Shown in pieces: positions 45,275 through 53,958 of a DNA stretch of 64,000 nt. Within the stretch, counting starts at the first letter, position 1. Every line of letters starts with the position of its first letter. Below the pieces are notes generated by a model. That model did no database searches. It was given only the letters and a program-made list of their open reading frames with translations, and was not told the DNA's origin. The translations under genes were made by a program, and so were the position numbers. This DNA comes from Hujiaoplasma nucleasis (GTDB lineage: Bacteria > Bacillota_I > Bacilli_A > Izemoplasmatales > Hujiaoplasmataceae), in assembly GCF_013745115.1 (NCBI RefSeq), contig NZ_CP051151.1, positions 496,001 through 560,000 on the forward strand, read 5' to 3'.

Positions 45275-47176
45275 CGCTTTTGGTTTTCTTGTATATATAT
45301 AATAATCATTAATCCATTGTAACTTTTCGATAATTCTATTGGATTGATAAGTAAATTCCTCCAAATAAGTATCTGAGACAATCCCCTTTTGAAAGACTAT
45401 ATCATAACCATTATCTGAATATAAACGATCTGTAAAGAAAGTGGTTAATTTATGAGAATAAAAGACATGTTCTAACTTATTAAATAAAGAGTCTCCAATC
45501 ATAAAATTTTGATTGTAAGAATGGCCCAAAAGGTCAAGAACAGTAGGGACAATCATATAAGGTGATGATACTTTTGAAATACGATTAGAATTATTGCTTA
45601 AAAGATAGGTATCCGTTAGTTTTTGATTATATAATAAGCCAAGTGTGGTATATAATTCCATTTCATAATAAGGTTCATCAATATTATCATTATCTAAAAC
45701 AATATGATTGAACTTTTCATAGTAGGCCGTATGGTCACCATATATTACAAATAAGGTATTATCATATTCACCTTGGGCTTTTAAAGCATCCATAATTAAG
45801 CCTAAACCCTTATCGAAGTCCATCATCGCAGCTTGGTAATATTTCATCTTTTGATGGATTACATCAGCGTCACTTTCTTGATAAGAAGCTATTGGACTTA
45901 CCCAATCACCATTAGCTTCAGCTTGGTCTATTTGAGCATAATAACCTAAATCAATAAATTTTTGTCTATTTAGGTCACCCTCATCATAAGGACCGTGGGT
46001 TAATAGTGTGGTCCAAAAATAATAAAAAGGATCATCTGTCACAAACATGTTTTCAACTATCTTCTCAGCGGTTAGAGAATCTAGGGTTAAATTCCCATCC
46101 CACTCCCAACGTGCTTCATCAGGATATAAGTCATCATGGAAATAAAGGTGTTCAAATCCAAGCATTGAATAGATTTCTCCTCTTGAATAAAAAACAGGAT
46201 AATTATCGTGGAAATATGCAGTTTCATATTGGTCAGATAATATCAAAGGTAAAGATGATTCAAATTCATAATCATAAAGTAATGAATCAAAAGTATTGGG
46301 TGGATAGTGTCCTATCATACCAATCACTTCAGACACATTGGTTTTATTCTCAGAATAGTGGTTTTCTAAATATAAACCTTGGTTCATCATAAGATATAAA
46401 TTCGGTGTTAAGACTTCATTAATAGCGTATTCTTCACCTGATTCAATCATAATGGTAAAGACATTATAACCTTCTAACAAACCAAAATACCTGGTTTCTT
46501 TATTAGGTGTATAAATATATTTAAAACCATCACTAGGTTCATTTCTAAAATAAATAAGTTCTGCTTCTTTATAATAATAAGCCAACAAGCCATAACGTTT
46601 CATAGATTCTCTTTTCAAAGTCGTTAGGGTTTGGTCTTCATTATATTCATAAAAAGTTTCAAATTCTTGGGTAGAAAAGATCATGACTAAAGAAAAAATC
46701 AAAAGCGTAAATAATGCCAAAACATTAAAATAATGTTTTTTATGAATTTGAATTCTTTCAATAAATAAATTCTTATTCAAGTATTTCATTAAATAAACAA
46801 AAAGACCAATTAAAACAAAAAAAACAATAAAGGCAGTCACAGACATATAAGTGAAGTTTAAGATATCAGTGGCTTCACCAAGCAATTTAAACTGTTCTAA
46901 GGTAAATAACTCAAAATATGCATTGAATGTATTGGCATTGGTCACAAATAGGGCATTAACAAAAAAGAGCCAAACAGACATGTAAATAATTGACCACTTA
47001 TGTGAAGGAATAATCAGTATGGGCAAAGAAACAATCGCCACAAAGATGAAGTCAACTAAAAAAGATCGGGGAAAAACAGAAAATCCAATCCATAAAAAAG
47101 CGATTATCTCAATCACATAATAAAAAAATATAAAAATACCTATGAGTATAAATTTTTGTCTTAAATATGTATTCAT
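45269..47176 (-). CDS. LtaS-like sulfatase-family membrane protein
   Basis: The 635-residue protein has about five N-terminal membrane helices (residues 10-175) and a large extracellular sulfatase/alkaline-phosphatase-fold domain. Motifs follow lipoteichoic acid synthase order: TIMIESGEE near 245 (metal-binding Glu), SENKTNVSEV near 282 with a candidate nucleophile Thr, and IYGDHTAYY near 485. LtaS-type enzymes transfer glycerol-phosphate from phosphatidylglycerol. PgsA, which makes the donor, is in this window. Whether this protein makes a polymer or modifies lipids is not determinable here. Confidence 0.87.
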   Translation of the reverse strand: MNTYLRQKFILIGIFIFFYYVIEIIAFLWIGFSVFPRSFLVDFIFVAIVSLPILIIPSHKWSIIYMSVWLFFVNALFVTNANTFNAYFELFTLEQFKLLGEATDILNFTYMSVTAFIVFFVLIGLFVYLMKYLNKNLFIERIQIHKKHYFNVLALFTLLIFSLVMIFSTQEFETFYEYNEDQTLTTLKRESMKRYGLLAYYYKEAELIYFRNEPSDGFKYIYTPNKETRYFGLLEGYNVFTIMIESGEEYAINEVLTPNLYLMMNQGLYLENHYSENKTNVSEVIGMIGHYPPNTFDSLLYDYEFESSLPLILSDQYETAYFHDNYPVFYSRGEIYSMLGFEHLYFHDDLYPDEARWEWDGNLTLDSLTAEKIVENMFVTDDPFYYFWTTLLTHGPYDEGDLNRQKFIDLGYYAQIDQAEANGDWVSPIASYQESDADVIHQKMKYYQAAMMDFDKGLGLIMDALKAQGEYDNTLFVIYGDHTAYYEKFNHIVLDNDNIDEPYYEMELYTTLGLLYNQKLTDTYLLSNNSNRISKVSSPYMIVPTVLDLLGHSYNQNFMIGDSLFNKLEHVFYSHKLTTFFTDRLYSDNGYDIVFQKGIVSDTYLEEFTYQSNRIIEKLQWINDYYIYTRKPKAN

Positions 47177-47191
47177 AAATTCACCATAATG

Positions 47192-47200
47192 ATTATACCA
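47192..47200 (-). promoter_or_regulatory. Extended -10 promoter of the LtaS-like gene
   Basis: TGGTATAAT on the minus strand is an extended -10 box. The -35 is weak. The ATG follows about 15-20 bases later, so the leader is short. Confidence 0.55.
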
Positions 47201-47235
47201 TATTCAAATAAAATCAAAAACTCTTTTAAAGCAAA

Positions 47236-47269
47236 AAAAATGATAGGGGAATTAAACCCTATCATTTTT
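47236..47269 (-). terminator. Terminator of hsp20
   Basis: AAAAATGATAGGG and CCCTATCATTTTT (47236-47248, 47257-47269) form a 13-bp perfect stem. T-rich sequence continues on the minus strand below 47236. Confidence 0.9.
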
Positions 47270-47271
47270 AA

Positions 47272-47685
47272 TTATTGAATTTCTATGTATTTCTTTTCTT
47301 TAACATTGGTTCCTTGTTTAGGAACAGTAAGTTTTAACATGCCTTTATCATAATTTGCTTGTATATCTTCTTCAGAAATATCTTCACCAACATAGAATGA
47401 TCTTGCAGATGCGCCAACATAGCGTTCTCTTTTAAGGTAATGAGTGTTTTTGTTTTCTTGAGTTTTTTCTACTTGAGCTTCAACAGTTAAATAACCATTG
47501 TCTAAAGAGATTTTAATATCTTCTTTTGAAAAGCCAGGTACATCAATTTGTAACTCATACTCATTGTCTTTGTCTAAAATATCTGTTTTCATGCATGATT
47601 GGTTTCTTTTGTTTGGTGTGAAGAAGTCATCAAAGAAATCATCGAAAAATGATAAAGCATTGTTTCTCTTAATAATGTTTGCCAT
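47272..47685 (-). CDS. Small heat-shock protein Hsp20
   Basis: This 137-residue alpha-crystallin-type holdase has an N-terminal arm with FDDFFDDFF, an alpha-crystallin domain with DVPGFSKEDIKISLDNGYLTVEA near 48-70, and the GMLKLTVPK strand near 113. It binds unfolding proteins without ATP. AAGGGGG precedes the ATG. Two CIRCE-type operators overlap the promoter, so control by the HrcA repressor is likely although hrcA is not in this window. Confidence 0.95.
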   Translation of the reverse strand: MANIIKRNNALSFFDDFFDDFFTPNKRNQSCMKTDILDKDNEYELQIDVPGFSKEDIKISLDNGYLTVEAQVEKTQENKNTHYLKRERYVGASARSFYVGEDISEEDIQANYDKGMLKLTVPKQGTNVKEKKYIEIQ

Positions 47686-47710
47686 TTTTCATTCCCCCTT
47701 TATAATTATA

Positions 47711-47737
47711 TTAGCACTCTACTACTTCGAGTGACAA
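47711..47737 (-). promoter_or_regulatory. CIRCE operator 1 of hsp20
   Basis: TTAGCACTC-N9-GAGTGACAA matches the CIRCE consensus TTAGCACTC-N9-GAGTGCTAA at 16 of 18 positions. It lies just downstream of the -10 box, around or after the start of transcription. Confidence 0.86.
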
Positions 47738-47741
47738 TTAT

Positions 47742-47769
47742 ATTATAACACATATTTTAGCAGTGTCAA
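47742..47769 (-). promoter_or_regulatory. Promoter of hsp20
   Basis: TTGACA (47764-47769) and TATAAT (47742-47747) are both perfect and 16 bases apart on the minus strand. Confidence 0.88.
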
Positions 47770-47783
47770 GGGTTAAGTGCTAA
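47757..47783 (-). promoter_or_regulatory. Second CIRCE-like operator of hsp20
   Basis: TTAGCAGTG-N9-AAGTGCTAA matches the CIRCE consensus at 15 of 18 positions with the correct spacer. It overlaps the -35 box. Together with operator 1 it brackets the core promoter. Confidence 0.72.
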
Positions 47784-47795
47784 AAAATATTTAAT

Positions 47796-48716
47796 TTATT
47801 CAAAGACACCTGTAGAAAAGTATTTTTCCCCTGAATCAGGACAAATAACGACTATATTCTTATTGATAATTTTCTCTTTTTTTATATAATTTACAGCCGC
47901 TTGTAAAGCGGCGCCTGAAGATATACCTATAGAAATTGCTTCTAAAGGCACAAAACATTTTGTCATTTTCCAAGCTTCCTCACTGGAAACAGAGACCACT
48001 TGGTCCACATAAGCAGAACGATAATTTTCCGGAATAAATCCTGGTGATATACCAGCTATCTTATGGGGATGAGCAGCTTGACCCTGCAAGACTTGAGACT
48101 CACTAGGTTCAATAGCAATAATCTTCGTTTTCGATGAATGTTCATTAAAGTATTGGCCAATACCAGAGATAGTGCCTCCAGTACCAACACCAATAAAAAT
48201 ATAATCAATATCTGGAAGATCATCTAAGAGTTCCTTGCCTGTATGTAAATAATGAGCCCTTGGATTTTCTTGGTTTTCAAATTGACTTGGAATCACCACT
48301 AAGGGATTCTCAGCCAGTTCATTGGCTTTGTTTTTAGAACCTTGAATTCCTTGTTCTGCCGGAGTTAGGATGACTTGACCACCGTAATGTTTAATAAGAT
48401 CTATCCGTTCTTTAGATACTTTTTCTGGCATGACGATGATGGTTTTATTTTTAAAATAAGCACCCATCATTGCTAAGCCTATCCCAGTATTCCCTGAAGT
48501 CGCTTCAACAATAATAGAATCCTTGGTCATGATTTTACTTTTATATAATTGCGAAATCATTTGGTAAGCAGGCCTTGTTTTTACATTATTACCCGGATTA
48601 AAACTTTCAAGTTTGGCATAAATTTGATTCTTTAAATCAAATGCTTCTTCAAATTGATGTAATCTAACAAGAGGGGTGTTCCCTATGGTTTCTAAGATAT
48701 TATCATATAGACTCAT
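47796..48716 (-). CDS. cysK: Cysteine synthase (O-acetylserine sulfhydrylase)
   Basis: The 306-residue PLP enzyme makes cysteine from O-acetylserine and sulfide. It has NTPLVRL near 13, the PLP lysine in NPGNNVKTRPA near 47, the TSGNTGIGLAM loop near 70 and GTGGTISG near 178. The Lys environment differs slightly from the common NPG-S-VKDR. The gene overlaps cysE by 14 bases, fitting the SAT-OASS complex known for these partners. Confidence 0.94.
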   Translation of the reverse strand: MSLYDNILETIGNTPLVRLHQFEEAFDLKNQIYAKLESFNPGNNVKTRPAYQMISQLYKSKIMTKDSIIVEATSGNTGIGLAMMGAYFKNKTIIVMPEKVSKERIDLIKHYGGQVILTPAEQGIQGSKNKANELAENPLVVIPSQFENQENPRAHYLHTGKELLDDLPDIDYIFIGVGTGGTISGIGQYFNEHSSKTKIIAIEPSESQVLQGQAAHPHKIAGISPGFIPENYRSAYVDQVVSVSSEEAWKMTKCFVPLEAISIGISSGAALQAAVNYIKKEKIINKNIVVICPDSGEKYFSTGVFE

Positions 48717-49599
48717 CGACTCTGTTCTCCCTTGTTTCTAATTCCATTTGTTTCATTGATACTATTGATTTTTTTGGAATTGATCCTGTAATGAAGACAT
48801 TGGCCCCAATAATTGAATAATCACCTATTACAGATTGTCCACCCAAGATAGAAGCTCCTGCATAAATCGTAACATGGTTACCAATGGTAGGATGACGTTT
48901 AATACCCTTTAAGGCTTGACCTTTTCTTAAAGACATTGCCCCTAGGGTTACACCTTGATAAATTTTAACATGATGTCCTATTTCACTGGTTTCACCAATC
49001 ACAATACCAGTCCCATGGTCCATAAAGAAATATTCACCAATTTTCGCCTTAGGATTAATATCAATGCCAGTCACCCTATGGGCATATTCACTCATCATTC
49101 TTGGAATCACTTTGACGCCTAAATCATCTAATTCATTGGCCATCCGATAAATGACTGTTGCATATAATCCTGGATAAGAAATTATGACTTGATCTCGGTT
49201 AAAAGCAGCTGGATCTCCTAAATAATGAGCTTCTACATCCTTGTAGACTAATTCTCTTATTTTAGGAATTCGATTGATAAAATCTATACATAAGACACAT
49301 GATGCTTTGGCTATTTGTTTACTTTTCTCTTCATCAGCTAAATATAATAAAGCATATTTTATTTGTCTTTTTAAAATTTTATGTAGTTTTTTCACCAATC
49401 TTTTTGTGGTTGATTTATTGGATGTTTCTGTTAAGTGTTTGGTAGAAAAATAACCTGGAAAGATAATTTCTTTGGTTAAACGGATGATTTTCCTAACTTC
49501 TTCATTTTGAGGTATCTTACAAGAACAATGATCTTTTTTAATGGTCGTTTCTTGATAAGATTCTAAGATATTTTCAATAGGTTTTTTTAATTTTTTCAT
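48703..49599 (-). CDS. cysE: Serine O-acetyltransferase (long N-terminal form)
   Basis: The protein has 298 residues. A helical N-terminal region of about 120 residues precedes DVEAHYLGDPAAFNRDQV and the left-handed beta-helix domain with hexapeptide repeats GIDINPKAKIGEYFFMDHGTG, IVIGETSEIGHHVKIYQGVTLGA and IGNHVTIYAGASILG. It makes O-acetylserine for CysK. The C-terminus ends MELETRENRVDESI. ATG 49599 has GGAGG six bases upstream; TTG 49605 is less likely. The longer N-terminus is like the Bacteroides/protist group and not the short Bacillus CysE. Confidence 0.93.
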   Translation of the reverse strand: MKKLKKPIENILESYQETTIKKDHCSCKIPQNEEVRKIIRLTKEIIFPGYFSTKHLTETSNKSTTKRLVKKLHKILKRQIKYALLYLADEEKSKQIAKASCVLCIDFINRIPKIRELVYKDVEAHYLGDPAAFNRDQVIISYPGLYATVIYRMANELDDLGVKVIPRMMSEYAHRVTGIDINPKAKIGEYFFMDHGTGIVIGETSEIGHHVKIYQGVTLGAMSLRKGQALKGIKRHPTIGNHVTIYAGASILGGQSVIGDYSIIGANVFITGSIPKKSIVSMKQMELETRENRVDESI

Positions 49600-49628
49600 T
49601 TTCAACCTCCAGGACTATTATATCATAT

Positions 49629-49660
49629 TAAAAAACCTTAGCATTTAAAAACGCTAAGGT
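49629..49660 (-). terminator. Hairpin after the thioredoxin-like gene
   Basis: ACCTTAGC and GCTAAGGT (49635-49642, 49653-49660) form an 8-bp stem around a 10-base loop, followed on the minus strand by about six T. The thioredoxin-like stop codon is in the stem. It may attenuate between the first two and last two genes of the sulfur cluster. Confidence 0.75.
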
Positions 49661-49907
49661 ATTGATTAGATAATTGATTTAATTCTTTTTTAGATTTTTC
49701 TCCAACAATTCTCAAGACTTCTTTTTGATCTTGATAAAAAATGACAAGGGGTAAAATATTCCCAACTTGATAAGTTTCAATATCATCTTCATCAAAATCT
49801 AAGTCAAGGACTTGATCAATATCAAAACTTTTAAAAAATTCATCATATCTTTTTTTCATCACTAAACAAGACATGCACCAAATCGCACTAATTCTAACAA
49901 CTTTCAT
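49638..49907 (-). CDS. Thioredoxin-like protein with WCMSC motif
   Basis: A small protein of about 89 residues has ISAIWCMSCLVM at its start, giving CxxC at the end of the first strand, and a PLVIFYQDQKEVLRIVG segment that fits the cis-Pro strand of a thioredoxin fold. It lacks the usual C-terminal helix length. The cis-Pro and CxxC are in place, so a dithiol or disulfide role is likely, but the WCMSC motif is unusual. The ATG at 49907 (or the one at 49910) follows GGAGG. It overlaps the cysteine desulfurase gene by about 14 bases. Confidence 0.75.
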   Translation of the reverse strand: MKVVRISAIWCMSCLVMKKRYDEFFKSFDIDQVLDLDFDEDDIETYQVGNILPLVIFYQDQKEVLRIVGEKSKKELNQLSNQYLSVFKC

Positions 49908-51009
49908 CATAAGCCTCCAAAGCATTAATTAAGGCATCAATTTCAGTTTTTTCACTTAAATGTGATATAGAGACCCTAATGGAAGATTGACTTCTTAAGT
50001 CATCCTTGGTTAAGACCTTAACCACTCTTGAAAAGCCTTGGTTTGAAGAACAAGCTGAAGTAGTTGAAACATAAATCTCTTTATCAGACAAGTATTTTTG
50101 GACTTGGTGAGAAGTTGATGAAATTAATGAGAAATTTAAGATATTGGCTAAGGCATTCATAGGTGAGTTAATAAAGACATTTTTAATGGTTTTTAACTGA
50201 TTTCTTAAATATAAATTTAATTTCTTAACTTTTTCTTCTTTTTCTTCAAAGTTTTTATAAATATCTTCTAAAGCAATGGCCAAAGAATAGATTAAAGATG
50301 TTGGTGGCGTTCCTCCCCGATATTTAGAAAGTGATTTACCCCCATGGATAAGCGGTCTTAAGTCAATGTTTTTACGGTGTATTAAGGCACCTATACCCTT
50401 AAAGCCATAAATTTTATGTCCTGAAAAAGATAGCAAATCAACCACAGAAAAATCTGTCTTGATTTTTCCAACAGCCTGAGTCATATCACTATGAAAAGTG
50501 ATATTAGGATATTGACTTGTGATATCTTTTATTTTTTTTAGGTCTTGAATGATTCCTAATTCAGAATTAACTGCACCTATACTTACAAGTATGGTTTGAT
50601 CAGTGATCAAGGATTGTAAGTGCCTTAAATCAACTTGACCTTGGTCATCAATATCAACAATATCTATTTCAAAACCTTGGTTGGCCAAATAATTTAAACA
50701 AGATACGATAGAACCATGTTCAAAAGCTGTGGTGATGATATGTTTACCCTGTTCTTTATTTATATAAGCAATACCCTTTAAAGCCAAATTATTAGACTCA
50801 GTTGCGCCTGATGTATAAGTGATTGAGTAATCCTTTAAATTTAATTTATCTAGGATTGTATTTGTGGCTTTATCAACTTCTTCTAAGGCTGCTTTACCTA
50901 AGGCATGGATAGAATTACAATTAGCGAAAGAACGCTGATGAAACAAGGCATCTTCTTCTAAAACTTTTCTTGATACAGGTGTGGTCGCAGAATAATCTAA
51001 ATAAATCAT
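49894..51009 (-). CDS. Cysteine desulfurase, NifS/IscS-like
   Basis: The 371-residue PLP enzyme removes sulfur from cysteine for Fe-S cluster or thiolation pathways. It has LDYSATTPV at the N-terminus, TSGATESNNLALKG near 65, SGHKIYGFKGIG with the PLP Lys near 198, and the mobile-loop cysteine in TTSACSS near 325. No IscU or MnmA gene is next to it. The ATG at 51009 has AGGTGAT; a start at 51057 has no support. It begins a cluster with thioredoxin-like, cysE and cysK genes. Confidence 0.92.
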   Translation of the reverse strand: MIYLDYSATTPVSRKVLEEDALFHQRSFANCNSIHALGKAALEEVDKATNTILDKLNLKDYSITYTSGATESNNLALKGIAYINKEQGKHIITTAFEHGSIVSCLNYLANQGFEIDIVDIDDQGQVDLRHLQSLITDQTILVSIGAVNSELGIIQDLKKIKDITSQYPNITFHSDMTQAVGKIKTDFSVVDLLSFSGHKIYGFKGIGALIHRKNIDLRPLIHGGKSLSKYRGGTPPTSLIYSLAIALEDIYKNFEEKEEKVKKLNLYLRNQLKTIKNVFINSPMNALANILNFSLISSTSHQVQKYLSDKEIYVSTTSACSSNQGFSRVVKVLTKDDLRSQSSIRVSISHLSEKTEIDALINALEAYDESC

Positions 51010-51097
51010 ATTAATCACCTCAATATTCATTATACAACTTTCATCTATATTTTTCATTATAAAATCTTATGACTTTCAAGAAAACAAGACTTGTAAT

Positions 51098-51129
51098 CAA
51101 AAAAAAGACACGTTCATGAGAACGTGTCT
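51098..51129 (-). terminator. Terminator of the RCC1-repeat gene
   Basis: AGACACGTTC-ATGA-GAACGTGTCT (51106-51129) is a 10-bp perfect stem with a 4-base loop, followed on the minus strand by eight T. Confidence 0.92.
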
Positions 51130-51143
51130 AGATATAATAAATT

Positions 51144-52403
51144 TTAAAAAGGTCCGTAACTTTCAAAAGAACCATCTTCATAGATGACAAGATAAACTTC
51201 CTTAGCTATGACCATATCAATGATGGTTTGATCTTTAAAAGCTTGATTAACTAACAATGTCGGAATTTGAACTAAAGCATTATTCTCTAAGCCTAATTGA
51301 TAATTAAAATTATAACCAAATACATAGGTTCCGGTTTGTCCAATCACTGCAGAAGAATCATGGTTAAAATTAAGTTTTACAATATTGCCAACCCCATTCA
51401 CAGCATCACTTATTTCAAGAGGTTCACTTGAATGTGTTAAATCAGTCACACCCAATTGATTAAACATATTATCTCCAAATACAAAAACACGATTATTTGA
51501 AGATAAAACACCTGAGTGATTATAACCCACTGATATATCAATGATGGTTTCTGGTGACACAGAGAATATATGGGTAATTTTGGTAGGCACTAGGACTTCT
51601 TCATCTTCCACACCTAATTGTCCAACTTCATTAGAACCCCAAACAAAAACTTGTCCAAGATAAGATAAAGCCATTGAATGGTTATTACCAAGTTCTATCT
51701 TAATGATAAAATCATCATCAGCTAAGTCAAAAGCTTGAGTAATATCTTGCGGCATATAAATGGTTTCTTCCCAAGGGTTATTTTTTTCTCCAGTTCCTAA
51801 TTGACCATAAGCATTAACACCCCAAGTAAAGACTCTTCCTTCACTGGTAATCACTGCATTATGGTCTCTACCAACGGCTATATAGATAATTTGTTCATCT
51901 ACATTTAGATTAAATTCATTGGTAATGTTAACAGGTAGAGAATGGTTACTACCACTAGGCAAACCTAGTTTTCCATAAGCATTATGTCCCCAAGCAAATA
52001 CTTGACCTTTTCCACTTAAGGCTAAGGCATGGTATTCACCTAAAGCTACAGAAATAATTTGATCATCAGTCAAAGCAAAAGCATCTGTGATTTCTACAAA
52101 ACCTTGGTGTTCAACAAAATCACCAGCTCCTAATTGGCCATTTTTGTTTTCACCTTTGGTATAAACTTCGCCATCTTCAATATAAATGGTATTTAATCTG
52201 TGAACATCAGCCATCTGATCAAGAACTAAATCTTCAATTTGAACTTGTTCAGTTGTTGGTTCTTCTGTTGTTGGTTCAAGAGTTGTTGGCTCAACTGTAG
52301 TTGATTCAATTGTAGTTGATTCTGTTGTTTGGTCTGCACAAGCAACCAAAGCACCAACAGCAAAAAACATCATAAAAACAAGTAACATTTTTTTTCTTTT
52401 CAT
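51144..52403 (-). CDS. RCC1-repeat surface lipoprotein
   Basis: The 419-residue protein starts MKRKKMLLVFMMFFAVGALVACA, with a lipobox cysteine near residue 22. A Thr/Glu/Pro-rich linker of repeated TTxEPTT units follows (about 23-55), and then seven or so RCC1-type blades, each with a GxxH-x-ALS/V-x-G-x-VFxWG-x-N-x-xGQLG pattern. It should form a beta-propeller anchored to the membrane outside the cell. RCC1 propellers mediate protein binding; a specific role is unknown. GAGGTGAG precedes the ATG. No other part of a secreted complex is adjacent. Confidence 0.9.
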   Translation of the reverse strand: MKRKKMLLVFMMFFAVGALVACADQTTESTTIESTTVEPTTLEPTTEEPTTEQVQIEDLVLDQMADVHRLNTIYIEDGEVYTKGENKNGQLGAGDFVEHQGFVEITDAFALTDDQIISVALGEYHALALSGKGQVFAWGHNAYGKLGLPSGSNHSLPVNITNEFNLNVDEQIIYIAVGRDHNAVITSEGRVFTWGVNAYGQLGTGEKNNPWEETIYMPQDITQAFDLADDDFIIKIELGNNHSMALSYLGQVFVWGSNEVGQLGVEDEEVLVPTKITHIFSVSPETIIDISVGYNHSGVLSSNNRVFVFGDNMFNQLGVTDLTHSSEPLEISDAVNGVGNIVKLNFNHDSSAVIGQTGTYVFGYNFNYQLGLENNALVQIPTLLVNQAFKDQTIIDMVIAKEVYLVIYEDGSFESYGPF

Positions 52404-52421
52404 TTCCCTCACCTCAATTTT

Positions 52422-52451
52422 ATTATACCACTGCATAGATACGATTGACAA
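52422..52451 (-). promoter_or_regulatory. Promoter of the RCC1-repeat gene
   Basis: TTGTCA (52446-52451) and an extended -10 TGGTATAAT (TATAAT 52422-52427) are 18 bases apart on the minus strand. Confidence 0.72.
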
Positions 52452-52466
52452 GATTTTGCATTAACC

Positions 52467-52496
52467 AAAAAAAATAAGCGAAGAAATTCGCTTATT
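52467..52496 (-). terminator. Terminator of lpd
   Basis: AATAAGCGAA-GAAA-TTCGCTTATT (52473-52496) is a 10-bp stem with a 4-base loop; eight T follow on the minus strand. The lpd stop codon is inside the stem. Confidence 0.9.
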
Positions 52497-53871
52497 CTAT
52501 ATAATGTATTGCCAATCCATCCAAGCCTAAGGCAGATTCATGAACCAATTCTTGAATGGTAGGATGGGCAAAGATGGTTTCATATACATCTTTAGCCTCT
52601 AAATGATTTTGAATGGCTAAGGTATAAGTCGCAATTAGATTTTCTGCTTCTTTACCTAAAATCATCGCTCCTATCAATTGTTTTGATTTTGCATGTCTTA
52701 ATAATTTAATATAACCCTTATCCCCATTTAAGATTAAAGCCTTTCCATTGGCTGAATAAGGTGTTTTAATGACCTCGTAGTCTATTGCTTTCTCTTTAGC
52801 TTCTTCTTCAGTGATACCAACCGTCGCAATCGTAGGTGAAGTAAAAATCACTGAAGGTACATTGGTTTTATCAAAGTGGGCATCTTTACCTAAAATATGA
52901 TCAACTGCCACAAAAGCTTGATGAGATGCTACATGAGCCAGTTGCATGATATTATTAACATCACCAATAGCGTATACATGATCTAGATTGGTCTTCATGG
53001 CTGAATTAACTAAAATACCACTTCTATGGTCAAAGTCTATACTTGTATTGTCTAAAGCAAGACCCTCCATTTGTGGTCCACGGCCAATGGCTTCTAAAAC
53101 CAAGTCTGCCTCCACAAAAGCTTCTTGATCATTTTTTTGATAATAAACTTTTTTTATTCCCTTATCTTCTATAACTTTAACAACTTTAGCATTTGTGATA
53201 ATATTCATACCTGCTTTTTTGGCATAAGGCATTAAACGTTGTGCCAACTCCTTATCAATACCAGGTAAAATCCTAGGTAAAAACTCTATGACTGTCACAT
53301 CAACACCCATATTTTGATAGATAAAAGCAAACTCCATCCCAATAATACCGCCACCAATCACTGTCATTGATTTAGGCAATTGGTCATGATCTAAAATTTG
53401 TCTCGAGTCCATCATCAATTCTTTTCCTTGGATAGGAAGATGTTTACTCTTAGAACCTGTGGCGATGATGATATGATCTGCTTGAATTTCATGGTCATTG
53501 ACCCTGACCACATGATCATCAATAAAAGATGCTTGCCCCTTAATGACTTGAATATCATGTTTCTTTAACAGAAACTCTATACCCGCAACCAAGCGGTCCT
53601 TAACATCATTTTTCTTAGCAATGACTTTTTTTAAATTGATATTTAAAGAGTCATATTCAATACCTAAATCTTCATTAATTAAATCATGGTATAGTTCACT
53701 CGATCTTACCAAAGACTTGGTAGGAATACAACCAACATTTAAACAAGTCCCTCCAACCCATTCTTTATCAATGAGAATTGGATTTAAACCTTGTTTTTTT
53801 GCATAAATACTAGCCACATAACCCCCAGGTCCTGCGCCTATCACCAGTAAATCTGTTTTGATTTTTTCCAT
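52492..53871 (-). CDS. lpd: Dihydrolipoamide dehydrogenase
   Basis: This 459-residue flavoprotein has the FAD motif IGAGPGGYVA near 9-18, the redox disulfide in GGTCLNVGCIPTK near 37-49, the NAD motif GGGIIGMEFA near 174, and the catalytic HPTIQE near 435. It should reoxidise lipoyl domains of 2-oxoacid dehydrogenases or the glycine cleavage system. None of those partner genes are here. ATG 53871 has GGAGG upstream. It stands alone with its own promoter and terminator. Confidence 0.95.
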   Translation of the reverse strand: MEKIKTDLLVIGAGPGGYVASIYAKKQGLNPILIDKEWVGGTCLNVGCIPTKSLVRSSELYHDLINEDLGIEYDSLNINLKKVIAKKNDVKDRLVAGIEFLLKKHDIQVIKGQASFIDDHVVRVNDHEIQADHIIIATGSKSKHLPIQGKELMMDSRQILDHDQLPKSMTVIGGGIIGMEFAFIYQNMGVDVTVIEFLPRILPGIDKELAQRLMPYAKKAGMNIITNAKVVKVIEDKGIKKVYYQKNDQEAFVEADLVLEAIGRGPQMEGLALDNTSIDFDHRSGILVNSAMKTNLDHVYAIGDVNNIMQLAHVASHQAFVAVDHILGKDAHFDKTNVPSVIFTSPTIATVGITEEEAKEKAIDYEVIKTPYSANGKALILNGDKGYIKLLRHAKSKQLIGAMILGKEAENLIATYTLAIQNHLEAKDVYETIFAHPTIQELVHESALGLDGLAIHYIE

Positions 53872-53891
53872 TATAAACCTCCAACACAACC

Positions 53892-53920
53892 ATTATATCA
53901 ATGATAAAATCAAATTACAA
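53892..53920 (-). promoter_or_regulatory. Promoter of lpd
   Basis: TTGTAA (53915-53920) and TATAAT (53892-53897) are 17 bases apart on the minus strand. The -35 matches four of six positions. Confidence 0.68.
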
Positions 53921-53931
53921 CCATTCATTTA

Positions 53932-53958
53932 TTAGCACTCTTCTATTGACTCTGCTAA
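53932..53958 (+). promoter_or_regulatory. CIRCE-like operator of clpB
   Basis: TTAGCACTC-N9-CTCTGCTAA has a perfect left arm and 6 of 9 in the right arm of the CIRCE consensus. It overlaps the -35 box of clpB, a position suited to HrcA repression. Confidence 0.76.
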
